From an uncultured Spartobacteria bacterium (lineage in GTDB: Bacteria > Verrucomicrobiota > Verrucomicrobiia > Chthoniobacterales > Terrimicrobiaceae): DNA of 10,743 nt. Position numbers and translations under genes: made by a program. The DNA lies in NCBI GenBank assembly GCA_903915315.1, contig CAIWSO010000095.1, forward strand, positions 1 to 10,743, given 5' to 3'. Shown here piece after piece: positions 1 through 6,582 of the stretch. Each line of letters starts with the position of its first letter. The first letter of the stretch is position 1. The notes below the pieces were generated by a model that did no database searches, was not told where the DNA came from, and was given only the letters and a program-made list of their open reading frames with translations.

Positions 1-323
1 CGACCGGGGGCATCCACCTTCAATACCTCACCGGTTGGATTCCGCCCCTTGAAAACTGTTCCCTCTTTCACATTTTGACCAATCTTCTTTTTAACACGCA
101 ACAACCCCAAAGGCGTGGCATACGAGCCAGGACGATCTCCCAATCCAAACTTGGACGTCGAAATAGGGAAAGTGCGAATCGGCACCCCATCACGGTAAAT
201 CGCCATTTTTTGATCCGCTGCACTGATCAGGATCTTCTGTTGCGGCACCACCTCGCAACCCGAGAAAAACAAAGCCAAAAGCCCAAGTGCGAAAATAACA
301 AAAGCATTTCTGTAGGCAACCAT
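1..323 (-). CDS. L,D-transpeptidase (YkuD)-like lipoprotein, N-terminal part; runs off left edge
   Basis: An open frame from ATG at 323-321 reads to base 1 without a stop, giving 107 codons. The first 22 residues have a short charged start, a hydrophobic core and then FFSGC, a lipoprotein signal-like sequence with Cys23 as the probable lipidated residue. The following residues (ILISAADQKMAIYRDG, then PIRTFPISTS and later TPLG) match the opening of the YkuD fold: an 'is..dQ.l.vy.dG' strand, a 'tfpiStg..g..TP.G' segment and the following strand. Family enzymes form or modify 3-3 crosslinks in peptidoglycan, or attach lipoproteins to it, at the cell envelope. The catalytic His and Cys lie C-terminally, outside the window, so activity cannot be judged. 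It is transcribed divergently from the SUMF1-like gene. The fold assignment is fairly sure; the exact reaction is not. Confidence 0.82.
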   Translation of the reverse strand, partial: MVAYRNAFVIFALGLLALFFSGCEVVPQQKILISAADQKMAIYRDGVPIRTFPISTSKFGLGDRPGSYATPLGLLRVKKKIGQNVKEGTVFKGRNPTGEVLKVDAPG

Positions 324-504
324 GCGAGCCGCTTTACAGTGAGCCTGATCGACCGCGATGGAATTTCGAAGCGGATGGAATTTCGCGCGTTGAGATTGGA
401 AAAATATGGACGTCATTGAGAGAAGACGTGCTACAATACACGATGCTGAGGCATTTCAAGAAATTGATAATCCTTGGCAAAATTATCCATCGCATTCGGG
501 CATC
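324..504. other. Divergent intergenic region between LdtA-like lipoprotein and SUMF1-like gene
   Basis: These 181 bases separate two genes that point away from each other, so both promoters should lie here. I find no convincing -35/-10 pair on either strand. The most distinctive content is a 12-bp direct repeat at 357-385. An in-frame ATG at 406 would extend the plus-strand gene by 33 residues. That extension has no domain similarity and covers the gap, so I treat it as non-coding. Confidence 0.5.
357..385. repeat. 12-bp direct repeat, 17-bp period
   Basis: GATGGAATTTCG occurs exactly at 357-368 and again at 374-385, separated by AAGCG. The pair lies 34 bp upstream of the lipoprotein ATG and 120 bp upstream of the SUMF1-like start. 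A tandem pair in a short divergent promoter region could be an operator bound on neighbouring helical turns. This is inference: it could equally be a small duplication with no function. The repeat is seen directly; the role is unknown. Confidence 0.4.
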
Positions 505-1422
505 ATGAACACCACCCTCCAACTAGAGACCATTCTTAGGCTTGAGAAAAACGCCCACCTTCTGGAGAGTTTTGTTCGTGCAGGCTTTACTGATTCCGAC
601 CTTGGCAAGCTAACCGATGCCGACTTGCTTCAAATTGGCGTTCCAAAGATTGGTGACCGGCGCCGCTTGTTGGCAGCCTTGGCAGAGAGAGCGCACGCTT
701 GTGAAGCGATCGAGCCACCGCCCCAAATGCCCACCGCCACGGCTGAGTTCCCTCACTTCAGCAGGATCGGGCTTCCCTTCGTTCCCATTCCCGGATTTAA
801 AACACTCGCCTGTATCTGGCCTCTTCGAGTTTGTGATTACAGACTCTATTGCGAAGATCGAGGAATCCCCTTTCCCGACCAACAAAACCCGACCGGCGAC
901 ACCCATCCGGTAGTGAATGTTTCTTGGCGTGACGGAATCGAATTTTGCCTTTGGCTCACACTCGAAGAACGGGCCGCCGGACTGATGGCGGAAGATCAGT
1001 TTTTCCGCTTGCTCACCGACCTCGAATGGAGTGCCGCCCTCGGCCTTCCAAACGAACCAGAATCCAACCCCGCCGCGCGCAGCAAAAAAATACCCGGCTA
1101 TCCATGGGGTCCGTCCTATCCTCCTCCAGCAGGATTCGGCAACTTCGACCAGTCTCTGAACGTGGACTCGCACGCATTCACCTCCCCGGTGGACGCCTTC
1201 CCTCCGAACGAACTCGGAATGTATGACCTCAGCGGCAACGTGTGGGAGTGGTGCATGGACAATTACAATACCTCACTCAAATACCACACCATGCGCGGTG
1301 GATCGTGGGACATCGTCGGCAACGCTTTGATGTCCTCGGCGCGAAACGCGAATAGCCCCGACGGAACAGGGGCCAGCATGGGACTCCGCATCGCTTGGAG
1401 CCGCCAGGATTTCACCTCCTAG
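505..1422 (+). CDS. SAM (sterile alpha motif) domain + SUMF1/FGE-like domain protein
   Basis: This 305-residue protein has no signal peptide, so it is probably cytoplasmic. Residues about 5-62 form a SAM-type helical domain: the stretch around LTDADLLQIGVPKIGDRRRLL is typical of bacterial SAM domains and suggests protein-protein interaction. Residues about 85-300 are a formylglycine-generating-enzyme-like (SUMF1, C-type-lectin-like) domain, shown by HPVVNVSW, then LLTDLEWSAA, YPWG, YDLSGNVWEW (240-249), MRGGSW (263-268) and GLRIAW near the C-terminus. True FGE has two copper-binding Cys after the GGSW motif; here that stretch (DIVGNALMSSARNANSPDG) has none, so sulfatase activation is unlikely and a binding or scaffold role is more plausible. 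I chose ATG 505 because it sits directly before the SAM domain; ATG 406 is an alternative (338 aa) with an unstructured extension. A CobW GTPase gene follows 47 bp later on the same strand and may be co-transcribed. Confidence 0.85.
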   Translation: MNTTLQLETILRLEKNAHLLESFVRAGFTDSDLGKLTDADLLQIGVPKIGDRRRLLAALAERAHACEAIEPPPQMPTATAEFPHFSRIGLPFVPIPGFKTLACIWPLRVCDYRLYCEDRGIPFPDQQNPTGDTHPVVNVSWRDGIEFCLWLTLEERAAGLMAEDQFFRLLTDLEWSAALGLPNEPESNPAARSKKIPGYPWGPSYPPPAGFGNFDQSLNVDSHAFTSPVDAFPPNELGMYDLSGNVWEWCMDNYNTSLKYHTMRGGSWDIVGNALMSSARNANSPDGTGASMGLRIAWSRQDFTS

Positions 1423-1429
1423 GAAAAGT

Positions 1430-1439
1430 CATCGCGATG
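1430..1439. promoter_or_regulatory. 10-bp perfect palindrome before CobW gene
   Basis: CATCGCGATG is a perfect palindrome within the 47-bp gap between the SUMF1-like stop and the CobW-family start. It is too short and lacks a T-run, so it is not a terminator. It might be half of an operator or chance; a palindrome this size in 47 bp is not very improbable. It does not resemble the AT-rich Zur boxes that often precede COG0523 genes. Confidence 0.15.
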
Positions 1440-1469
1440 GTGAACAGATACTCCTAACTTTACCAAAAA

Positions 1470-2417
1470 ATGACGCCACTTATTCTTGTTGTTGGTTTTC
1501 TCGGATCAGGAAAAACCACTTTTCTTAAAAACCTCATGCCTGCCCTGGCGCTCGCAGAGCTTCGACCGACACTTCTGATCAACGACTACCAGAACGCCCG
1601 CGTGGATGCGGCGCAGTTCCAAGATCTCGCCGAGGAAGTGAAGGCCCTGAGTGGCGACTGCGTCTGCTGCGGTTCACGAGATGAGCTTTTCAGTTTCCTT
1701 CACGAGTTCGAGCACGCTCCCGACCGGGTAATGATCGTGGAAACCAATGGCACAACCGATTCAGCCCATCTGATTGAGTCACTGGCATTGGATCCGGGCT
1801 TAAAAAAGTTCAGCCTCCCGATCCAACTCTCGATCATTGACGGCAAGAGGTGGCAGAAACGATTTTGGCACAACTCCCTCGAGCGCGAACAGGCCAAGAC
1901 GGCTTCGCATGTTTATATCTCGCGAAAGGATTCGATCGGCACGGATCGGGTCAAGGCCGTCGAGAACTCGCTTGCTGAATACGGAGTTCGTGGCGTCCAC
2001 ACCGATCCCGTTGCTTTTGCCATGGAGCTATCCACCGTCGCCGCCAGCATGGGTGCCGAGCGCGACGGATTCACTCCCCCTCTTGAGCACGAGCACGATC
2101 ACCACGAGGAGGCTAACCATCACTTTTCCTCCTGCGAGATTCCACTCCCTCCGCTCGTCGATCGCCAGCGATTCCGCGAATGGATCAATCGTCTGCCAGA
2201 GGAAGTCATCCGAGCCAAGGGACTAATCGTTTTTAAAGATGATCCGCAGGAGTTCGTCGTTTTCCAAAAAGTCGATGCCAGTGATGAGGTTCAGTTTTTT
2301 CCCGTTGGAAAAACTCCGCGAATCCAAACCCCGCTGATTCTTCTTATCGGGCCGCAGTTGCCTCAAGACGCCCTCAATCGAAGTATCGGCGAACTCAGCG
2401 TTGACGATTCAGTTTAA
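1470..2417 (+). CDS. CobW/P47K (COG0523) family GTP-binding metal chaperone-like protein
   Basis: This is a 315-residue G3E-family P-loop GTPase. Visible motifs are Walker A GFLGSGKTT (residues 9-17), the metal-binding CxCC at 64-67 in GDCVCCGS, an ETNGTTD segment at 91-97 where the family usually has ETSGLADP, and SIIDGKRW (about 121-128) as the switch/strand segment. A His/Glu-rich loop with H207, H209, H211, H212, H217 and H218 follows, and then a C-terminal CobW_C domain (about 230-307). Family members deliver Zn, Co or Ni to client enzymes, or insert cobalt during B12 synthesis, using GTP. The base-recognition motif NKxD appears as SRKD (151-154), so guanine specificity may be altered. 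The start ATG is preceded by an A-run without a Shine-Dalgarno sequence. Its 3' end overlaps the convergent yqgE by 9 bp. The client metal or protein is unknown; no Zur box or B12 gene is visible. Confidence 0.92.
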   Translation: MTPLILVVGFLGSGKTTFLKNLMPALALAELRPTLLINDYQNARVDAAQFQDLAEEVKALSGDCVCCGSRDELFSFLHEFEHAPDRVMIVETNGTTDSAHLIESLALDPGLKKFSLPIQLSIIDGKRWQKRFWHNSLEREQAKTASHVYISRKDSIGTDRVKAVENSLAEYGVRGVHTDPVAFAMELSTVAASMGAERDGFTPPLEHEHDHHEEANHHFSSCEIPLPPLVDRQRFREWINRLPEEVIRAKGLIVFKDDPQEFVVFQKVDASDEVQFFPVGKTPRIQTPLILLIGPQLPQDALNRSIGELSVDDSV

Positions 2418-2927
2418 GGCCGGATCATCCGGCTCCTCCGAGAGCAGATGCAAGATGGCACTGGTCGCATGCATGACCTTTCGCCATGCCGATACGGGAT
2501 CTTTCATCTCAATCCATTCCCGCGTGGGAGGAATGACAATCCACGTGTTTTCAGCCACCTCGCTCTCAAGTTGACCGGGCGTCCATCCCGAGTAGCCCGC
2601 GAAGACACGCAATCCGTGGGTCCAACCCTGCATCGAATCCTCATCAACAGGAGCAACAAAAGCGCGAAAGGCGACCATGGAGGGATTTTCACGCCACTGG
2701 AGACTGGTGAGCAACATCTGACCGGCCTCGACAGGCCCCCCGTAATGCACTGGCACATCCGCCAATTCGTTCACCTCCGTGTCTATCGGCCGGTTCAAAA
2801 CAAACCCCATAGCCCCATCCTCTGGGGAGTGCTGGGAAATAAACACAATCGTTCGGCGGAAATTCGGATCCCGCAGGGACGGGTGCGCGACAAGCAATGA
2901 GCCAGTGAGGTTGGCGTCGGAATCCAT
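2409..2927 (-). CDS. yqgE: YqgE/AlgH (DUF179) family protein
   Basis: This 172-residue soluble protein is close to the family's usual length (about 185). The N-terminus has the signature GSLLVAHPSLRDPNFRRTIV followed by MGFVLNRP. The middle has the conserved YGGPVEAG, and the C-terminal half has VFAGYSGWTPGQLESEV and WIVIPP, all hallmarks of YqgE/AlgH. The molecular function of the family is not firmly established; AlgH was first linked to alginate regulation in Pseudomonas. The ATG lies 3 nt after the stop of the upstream methyltransferase gene, so it is probably the last gene of the lipid-modification operon. TAGGG just before the start is the only fair Shine-Dalgarno-like sequence among these genes. 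The TGA stop lies inside the end of the convergent CobW-family gene, leaving no room for a separate terminator. Confidence 0.95.
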   Translation of the reverse strand: MDSDANLTGSLLVAHPSLRDPNFRRTIVFISQHSPEDGAMGFVLNRPIDTEVNELADVPVHYGGPVEAGQMLLTSLQWRENPSMVAFRAFVAPVDEDSMQGWTHGLRVFAGYSGWTPGQLESEVAENTWIVIPPTREWIEMKDPVSAWRKVMHATSAILHLLSEEPDDPALN

Positions 2928-2930
2928 GCC

Positions 2931-3986
2931 CTAGGCAGATGGCTGATTGTGGGCCAGCTTTTCAAACAAGTAATGGCTCACCAGCCATTCATTGCCGTCG
3001 CGGAAACCCCAAAGCTCGGCGCAGGACATAAAGAATACCCTCCAGTATGAGCGCCATTTCGCAGTTTGCTCGTGCCCGTAGGTTTCGCAAAGAATCGGCG
3101 TGATCGCGGCCTCGTTGGTGTCCATTTTTTCCAACCACGCCTCGGAAGTCCGCTGGTAGTGGGTTCCGCAAACACGCCAGTGGCGCCGAATCGCGAGATG
3201 ATCTTGAAAGTAGAGCAGAAGATCATCCGATGGCATGGTGCCCCCTTCGAAGAAGTAGCGCGTGATCCAATCCGAAGGATCGCTGCCCTCGAAGTGATAG
3301 GCAAATTCTCGGTGCGTGAAAATGTGCACGAACAGCTTACCGCCAGGCCTGAGCCATCGAGCAACCTTGGCCATGAGGAGTTGGTAATTTTTCATGTGCT
3401 CAAACATCTCGACCGAAACCACGCGATCAAAGGCTGCATCACCCGCTTCAAAAACATTCATGTCCACCGTGAGAATGCGAACATTGCCGAGTCCGCGACG
3501 GGCCGCCTCGGCATCGATATGCGCCTTCTGCGTGGCGGAATTCGAAACACCAGTGATCCGTGACGCAGGGTATTTTTCGGCCATCCAAAGCGTGAGACTT
3601 CCCCATCCGCAACCCAACTCGAGGACATCAAGGCCATCGCGCAGTTCGGCCCGCTCGCAAGTGAGCGCTAGCATGGCCTCCTCGGACTCCGCGAAAGTCG
3701 TATCCTCACGCGGCCAGTAGCCGGAACTGTATTTCATGCGAGGCCCGAGAACGAGTTTGAAGAAATCGGTTGGCACCTCGTAGTGCTGCTCATTTGCCGC
3801 CGCTGTCTTCACTGCAATGGGACTGCGCTTTAGATCCGCAATGAAGGACGCCAGCGCTTCGCCTTGTTCCTCGGCGCTGGCCTTCGTCTCCTCGCGTAGT
3901 TTTTTAGCGAGCAAATTGCGAATACCGAAACGGATCGCCACATCGGGCAGAAGTTGGCGGGCAAGAAGGTCGTCGATAGAGATCAT
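2931..3986 (-). CDS. SAM-dependent methyltransferase, CFA-synthase/CNMT-like family (COG2230)
   Basis: This 351-residue protein has a short helical N-terminus, then the class I Rossmann methyltransferase domain of the cyclopropane-synthase family. Visible are the QHYEVPTDFF entry motif (67-76), YSSGYW (86-91), the SAM-binding motif I VLELGCGWGS (121-130), VSVEMFEHM (190-198) and FFEGGTMPSDDL (245-255). The last region and the overall pattern resemble the bacterial relatives of plant coclaurine N-methyltransferase more than classical Cfa. It should transfer a methyl group from S-adenosylmethionine; the substrate is unknown, but context points to a membrane lipid acyl chain or a product of its neighbours. 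Its ATG overlaps the stop of the DUF1295 gene (ATGA at 3986-3983), indicating translational coupling. Glu195 and His196 are retained. The family is sure; the substrate is not. Confidence 0.87.
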   Translation of the reverse strand: MISIDDLLARQLLPDVAIRFGIRNLLAKKLREETKASAEEQGEALASFIADLKRSPIAVKTAAANEQHYEVPTDFFKLVLGPRMKYSSGYWPREDTTFAESEEAMLALTCERAELRDGLDVLELGCGWGSLTLWMAEKYPASRITGVSNSATQKAHIDAEAARRGLGNVRILTVDMNVFEAGDAAFDRVVSVEMFEHMKNYQLLMAKVARWLRPGGKLFVHIFTHREFAYHFEGSDPSDWITRYFFEGGTMPSDDLLLYFQDHLAIRRHWRVCGTHYQRTSEAWLEKMDTNEAAITPILCETYGHEQTAKWRSYWRVFFMSCAELWGFRDGNEWLVSHYLFEKLAHNQPSA

Positions 3987-4771
3987 AATTTTTTTGGAAA
4001 CCAGGGTAGGAAGGCGCTGGTTCGCCTTTGATAATTGCGATACGCCTCACCTCTAGAAGCCAGCGAGTGAGCTTCGGACGGAGGGATACCTGTCACACAC
4101 GTGAGAAAGAATAGCATCATCAGCGGACTTACAATTCCTATCCACCCCAACGGAGATCCGGCCGAAAAAACAAAATAGGCAATCCACACACACCACTCGA
4201 AAAAATAATTGGGATGCCGGGAGTATTTCCAGAGCCCCAAATCACACACCCGACCCTTTGCGGCGGGATGGGCTTTGAAGAGGGCAAGTTGCATGTCGGC
4301 CACGGATTCCCCACCGATCGCCACCAACCAAATCACCACGCCGGCGAATTCAAAAACGCCGATGTCCGCTGCCGAATTCGAGCAAGCCATTGCCACCGGC
4401 AAACTCAGCAAACCAACAAGCAGACCCTGTAATTGGAAAAACCCGAAAAACATTAACCAAGTTCGCTTCGGAAACTGCTGCCGAAGGGCGGCGTAGCGCG
4501 GGTCCTCGACGGGATGATGCGATATGACCCGCTTGTAGAGATGAAATCCCAATCGCAAACTCCAAGCACATACCATCGCCGCAATGAGACTATTACGAAG
4601 CACATTACCGCTCCCGAAAATGCCATAAAAAAGCGCCACTGGCGCGAAGGCGAACGACCACCAAATATCCACAATCCCGGCATTGTTCATCCGCCGCGCA
4701 AAAAACCACACCACTCCCATCATCGCCATGGCGAGTGCCGTACCAAAAATAAGCAATGGAAGCGTATTCAC
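3983..4771 (-). CDS. DUF1295 / steroid 5-alpha-reductase-like multi-pass membrane protein (COG3752)
   Basis: This 262-residue integral membrane protein has about six hydrophobic segments. The signature YSRHPNYFFEW (residues 183-193 approximately) and the C-terminal YRNYQRRTSAFLPWFP are diagnostic of DUF1295, a clan that includes steroid 5-alpha-reductases, sterol reductases and isoprenylcysteine methyltransferases. The family fold binds NADPH or SAM near this C-terminal motif; a reductase role on a lipid double bond is my inference. I chose GTG at 4771-4769, 11 nt after the stop of the upstream CFA-family gene, because it gives a complete first transmembrane helix. The longer frame to 4909 overlaps that gene by over 100 bp and has no family similarity. 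No Shine-Dalgarno sequence is visible. The 3' end overlaps the next methyltransferase start by 4 nt. Confidence 0.9.
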   Translation of the reverse strand: MNTLPLLIFGTALAMAMMGVVWFFARRMNNAGIVDIWWSFAFAPVALFYGIFGSGNVLRNSLIAAMVCAWSLRLGFHLYKRVISHHPVEDPRYAALRQQFPKRTWLMFFGFFQLQGLLVGLLSLPVAMACSNSAADIGVFEFAGVVIWLVAIGGESVADMQLALFKAHPAAKGRVCDLGLWKYSRHPNYFFEWCVWIAYFVFSAGSPLGWIGIVSPLMMLFFLTCVTGIPPSEAHSLASRGEAYRNYQRRTSAFLPWFPKKL

Positions 4772-4782
4772 AATTGAGGATT

Positions 4783-6018
4783 TTACGCAGGCAAGCGATA
4801 GATTGCTGATGGCGTGGCGAGGTTGTCCGGACGCGAGTAAACCATTTGCGCGACTGTGATGTGTCGAGTTCCGAAGGCCGCCTCGCAGTAGCAAAGATAA
4901 TACCGCCACTTGCGAAGAAAGGCCTCGTCGAAACCGAGTTTCCTCACCTCATCCAACTTCGCTTCAAAAGTCTCTCTCCAACGACGGAGGGTGAGTGCGT
5001 AGTGCGGGGCCATGTCTTCGTATTCAAACAGATTCAAATCTCCGCAGGCCGCCATGGACTGCGCAATGCGCGCGTTGCACATGAGAAGCGAACCAGGAAA
5101 AATATGCTTCTGAATAAAATCCACCCCATCGCGGAGGATCGAATACTGCCGATCAGGACAGAGGATCGCTTGAATTCCAAGCAGACCTTGTGGACCCAAC
5201 AAGGAATCCAGTTTTGCGAAATATCCATCCACATAGCGGTCTCCGACAGCCTCGAGCATTTCGATGGAAGCAATCTTATCGAATTGCCCGCGCAGATCGC
5301 GGTAGTCACAGAGAAGAAGCTGAATCCGATCTTGCAGGCCGGCCTCATGGATTCGCCGCGAAGCTTCGGCATATTGCTCCTTCGAGATGGTGACAGTCGT
5401 GACCTTGCAGCCGAAAGTTTTTGCGGCGTGCATACTGAAACCTCCCCAACCGCTGCCGATTTCCAGCACGCTATCAGTCGGAGCCAGATGCAGGCGACGG
5501 CAGAGTTTGTCGTATTTGCGGATTTGGGCCGCTTCCAAGCTTTCGTCCGCTTTTTCAAAATAGGCACTGGAATACGTCATCGTCGGATCCAGCCAGAGTC
5601 GGAAGAAATCATTACTCAGATCGTAATGCTCCCGAATGTTTTTCTCACTCATCGCACGACTGTTGTGCCTCATGCGATGAAAGAGTCGGTTGAAGGCACT
5701 GAACAAATCAAACAAGCCGGTCCCACGTGAAGTTTGGGTTTGCAGAGCCTCGGCATCGCTCGCATTCAAAATAAACCAAGCGATGAGCTTTGTGAGATCG
5801 TCTGTTTCCCACTCTCCTGCGATGTAGCCCTCGGCAAATCCGATCGGACCATAAAAAACGCAGCGTTTGAAAAACTCCTCCTTGGCGATGTGAATCGAGG
5901 CCCGTGGCCCGTTACCGCCGGATCCGTAGGCGCAATCCGCACCATCGGGCAGGCGAACCTCCAGACGTCCGTGCTTGAGTTTGGCGAAACTATTGAGAAC
6001 CAGACGGCGAAAAAGCAT
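4783..6018 (-). CDS. Cyclopropane-fatty-acyl-phospholipid synthase family methyltransferase, variant active site
   Basis: This 411-residue protein has the length and order of bacterial Cfa-like enzymes. An N-terminal lipid-binding domain (about 15-115, with FFKRCVFYGPIGFAEGYIAGEW-type spacing) precedes the methyltransferase domain with HYDLSNDFF (131-139), motif I VLEIGSGWGG (184-193), DYRDL, and DFIQKHIFPGS (300-310). Such enzymes use SAM to add a methylene or methyl to unsaturated acyl chains of membrane phospholipids. Compared with E. coli Cfa as I recall it, Glu239 (here E256), Ile268 and Tyr317 are kept, but bicarbonate ligand Cys139 is Ser151 and His266 is Gln283. A methylated rather than cyclopropanated product is therefore possible. 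The start ATG 6018 is chosen because it matches the family N-terminus; upstream ATG 6138 would add 40 unrelated residues. It is the first gene of a four-gene run and divergent from queF. Confidence 0.9.
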   Translation of the reverse strand: MLFRRLVLNSFAKLKHGRLEVRLPDGADCAYGSGGNGPRASIHIAKEEFFKRCVFYGPIGFAEGYIAGEWETDDLTKLIAWFILNASDAEALQTQTSRGTGLFDLFSAFNRLFHRMRHNSRAMSEKNIREHYDLSNDFFRLWLDPTMTYSSAYFEKADESLEAAQIRKYDKLCRRLHLAPTDSVLEIGSGWGGFSMHAAKTFGCKVTTVTISKEQYAEASRRIHEAGLQDRIQLLLCDYRDLRGQFDKIASIEMLEAVGDRYVDGYFAKLDSLLGPQGLLGIQAILCPDRQYSILRDGVDFIQKHIFPGSLLMCNARIAQSMAACGDLNLFEYEDMAPHYALTLRRWRETFEAKLDEVRKLGFDEAFLRKWRYYLCYCEAAFGTRHITVAQMVYSRPDNLATPSAIYRLPA

Positions 6019-6118
6019 GAGTAAAAAAAGAACTCCCCCACCATACCCGCGCACTGTCCCTTGTCGAGACGCCGACTCACTGCTGGAACATATCCGCGAC
6101 TTGTGCCAGTCTTCACCC
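6019..6118. promoter_or_regulatory. Divergent promoter region, CFA-family gene / queF
   Basis: These 100 bases lie between two diverging starts and must hold the promoters of both, if both genes start as called. I found no strong sigma-70 hexamer pair. A G-rich tract read on the minus strand (GGGGGAG, 14 nt before the CFA-family ATG) is a distant, weak ribosome-binding candidate. The leader does not fit the preQ1-I riboswitch consensus, so regulation of queF by preQ1 is not supported. Confidence 0.35.
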
Positions 6119-6562
6119 ATGAAAAAATCCGACCGCAAAGCGCAGCCAAAAAAAGCGCTTCAACTGCTGGGAACTTCCTCCGCGCTTCCCCAGACTCCGT
6201 CGCGCGATATTTTGGAAACTTTTCCGAACACCCATCCCAGCCGTGGATACGTGATCCGAGTGGACACGCGCGACTTTTCGTCACTTTGCCCAGTTACCGG
6301 ACAACCCGACTACGCCGAGTTGGTCATCGAATACGTTCCCGCCATCAAATGCGTGGAGACCAAATCCCTGAAATATTACCTCGCCTCCTTTCGCAACACG
6401 CCCTCATTCAATGAACAGATCGTGAATCGGATTCTCGACGATCTGGTCGCCGTGTGCGAACCCCGTAGCATGACTGTCGAAGGCGCTTTTGCGGCCCGTG
6501 GCGGCTTGTCTCTTACTGTCATTGCCTCGCATGAGGCCCCGTCGAAAAAGTCCAAAAAATAG
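6119..6562 (+). CDS. queF: NADPH-dependent 7-cyano-7-deazaguanine reductase QueF (preQ1 synthase)
   Basis: QueF reduces the nitrile of preQ0 to the aminomethyl of preQ1 with NADPH, the last free-base step before tRNA insertion in queuosine synthesis, in the cytoplasm. This 147-residue protein is the short unimodular type (B. subtilis QueF is 165). Catalytic Cys57 sits in FSSLCPVTG and proton donor Asp64 in GQPDYA, seven residues apart as in B. subtilis (C55, D62). The QueF motif ETKSLKYYL (80-88) is followed by SFRN. The substrate-binding Glu is present (E99 in FNEQ), while the usual His before it is Asn98. ARGGLSL near the end is also conserved. I chose ATG 6119; upstream in-frame ATGs at 6017 and 5975 add a proline/arginine-rich extension, and the ATG at 6017 overlaps the divergent start codon. 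The C-terminus ends in a Lys/Ser tail. No other queuosine genes are in the window. Confidence 0.95.
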   Translation: MKKSDRKAQPKKALQLLGTSSALPQTPSRDILETFPNTHPSRGYVIRVDTRDFSSLCPVTGQPDYAELVIEYVPAIKCVETKSLKYYLASFRNTPSFNEQIVNRILDDLVAVCEPRSMTVEGAFAARGGLSLTVIASHEAPSKKSKK

Positions 6563-6582
6563 CGCCCGCTAACGAGCTGCTT

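Noticed and set aside
610..1173. 187-codon minus-strand frame opposite the SUMF1-like gene
   Set aside because: It is a shadow frame; the plus strand carries SAM and SUMF1 motifs across the same bases.
505..1422. Diversity-generating retroelement target (lectin-fold variable protein)
   Set aside because: The fold fits, but there is no template repeat or reverse transcriptase in the window, and the C-terminus shows no adenine-rich variable region.
3983..4909. Longer 308-residue start for the DUF1295 protein
   Set aside because: The extra 46 residues overlap the end of the CFA-family gene and have no membrane or family features; GTG at 4771 fits the family N-terminus.
4846..5730. 294-codon open frame on the plus strand opposite the CFA-family gene
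   Set aside because: It is fully antisense to a gene with clear family motifs, and its translation has no recognisable domain. It is a shadow of codon bias.
6019..6118. Possible preQ1 riboswitch in the queF leader
   Set aside because: The leader lacks the preQ1-I hairpin/A-rich tail consensus, and the gene is not preceded by a plausible aptamer pseudoknot.
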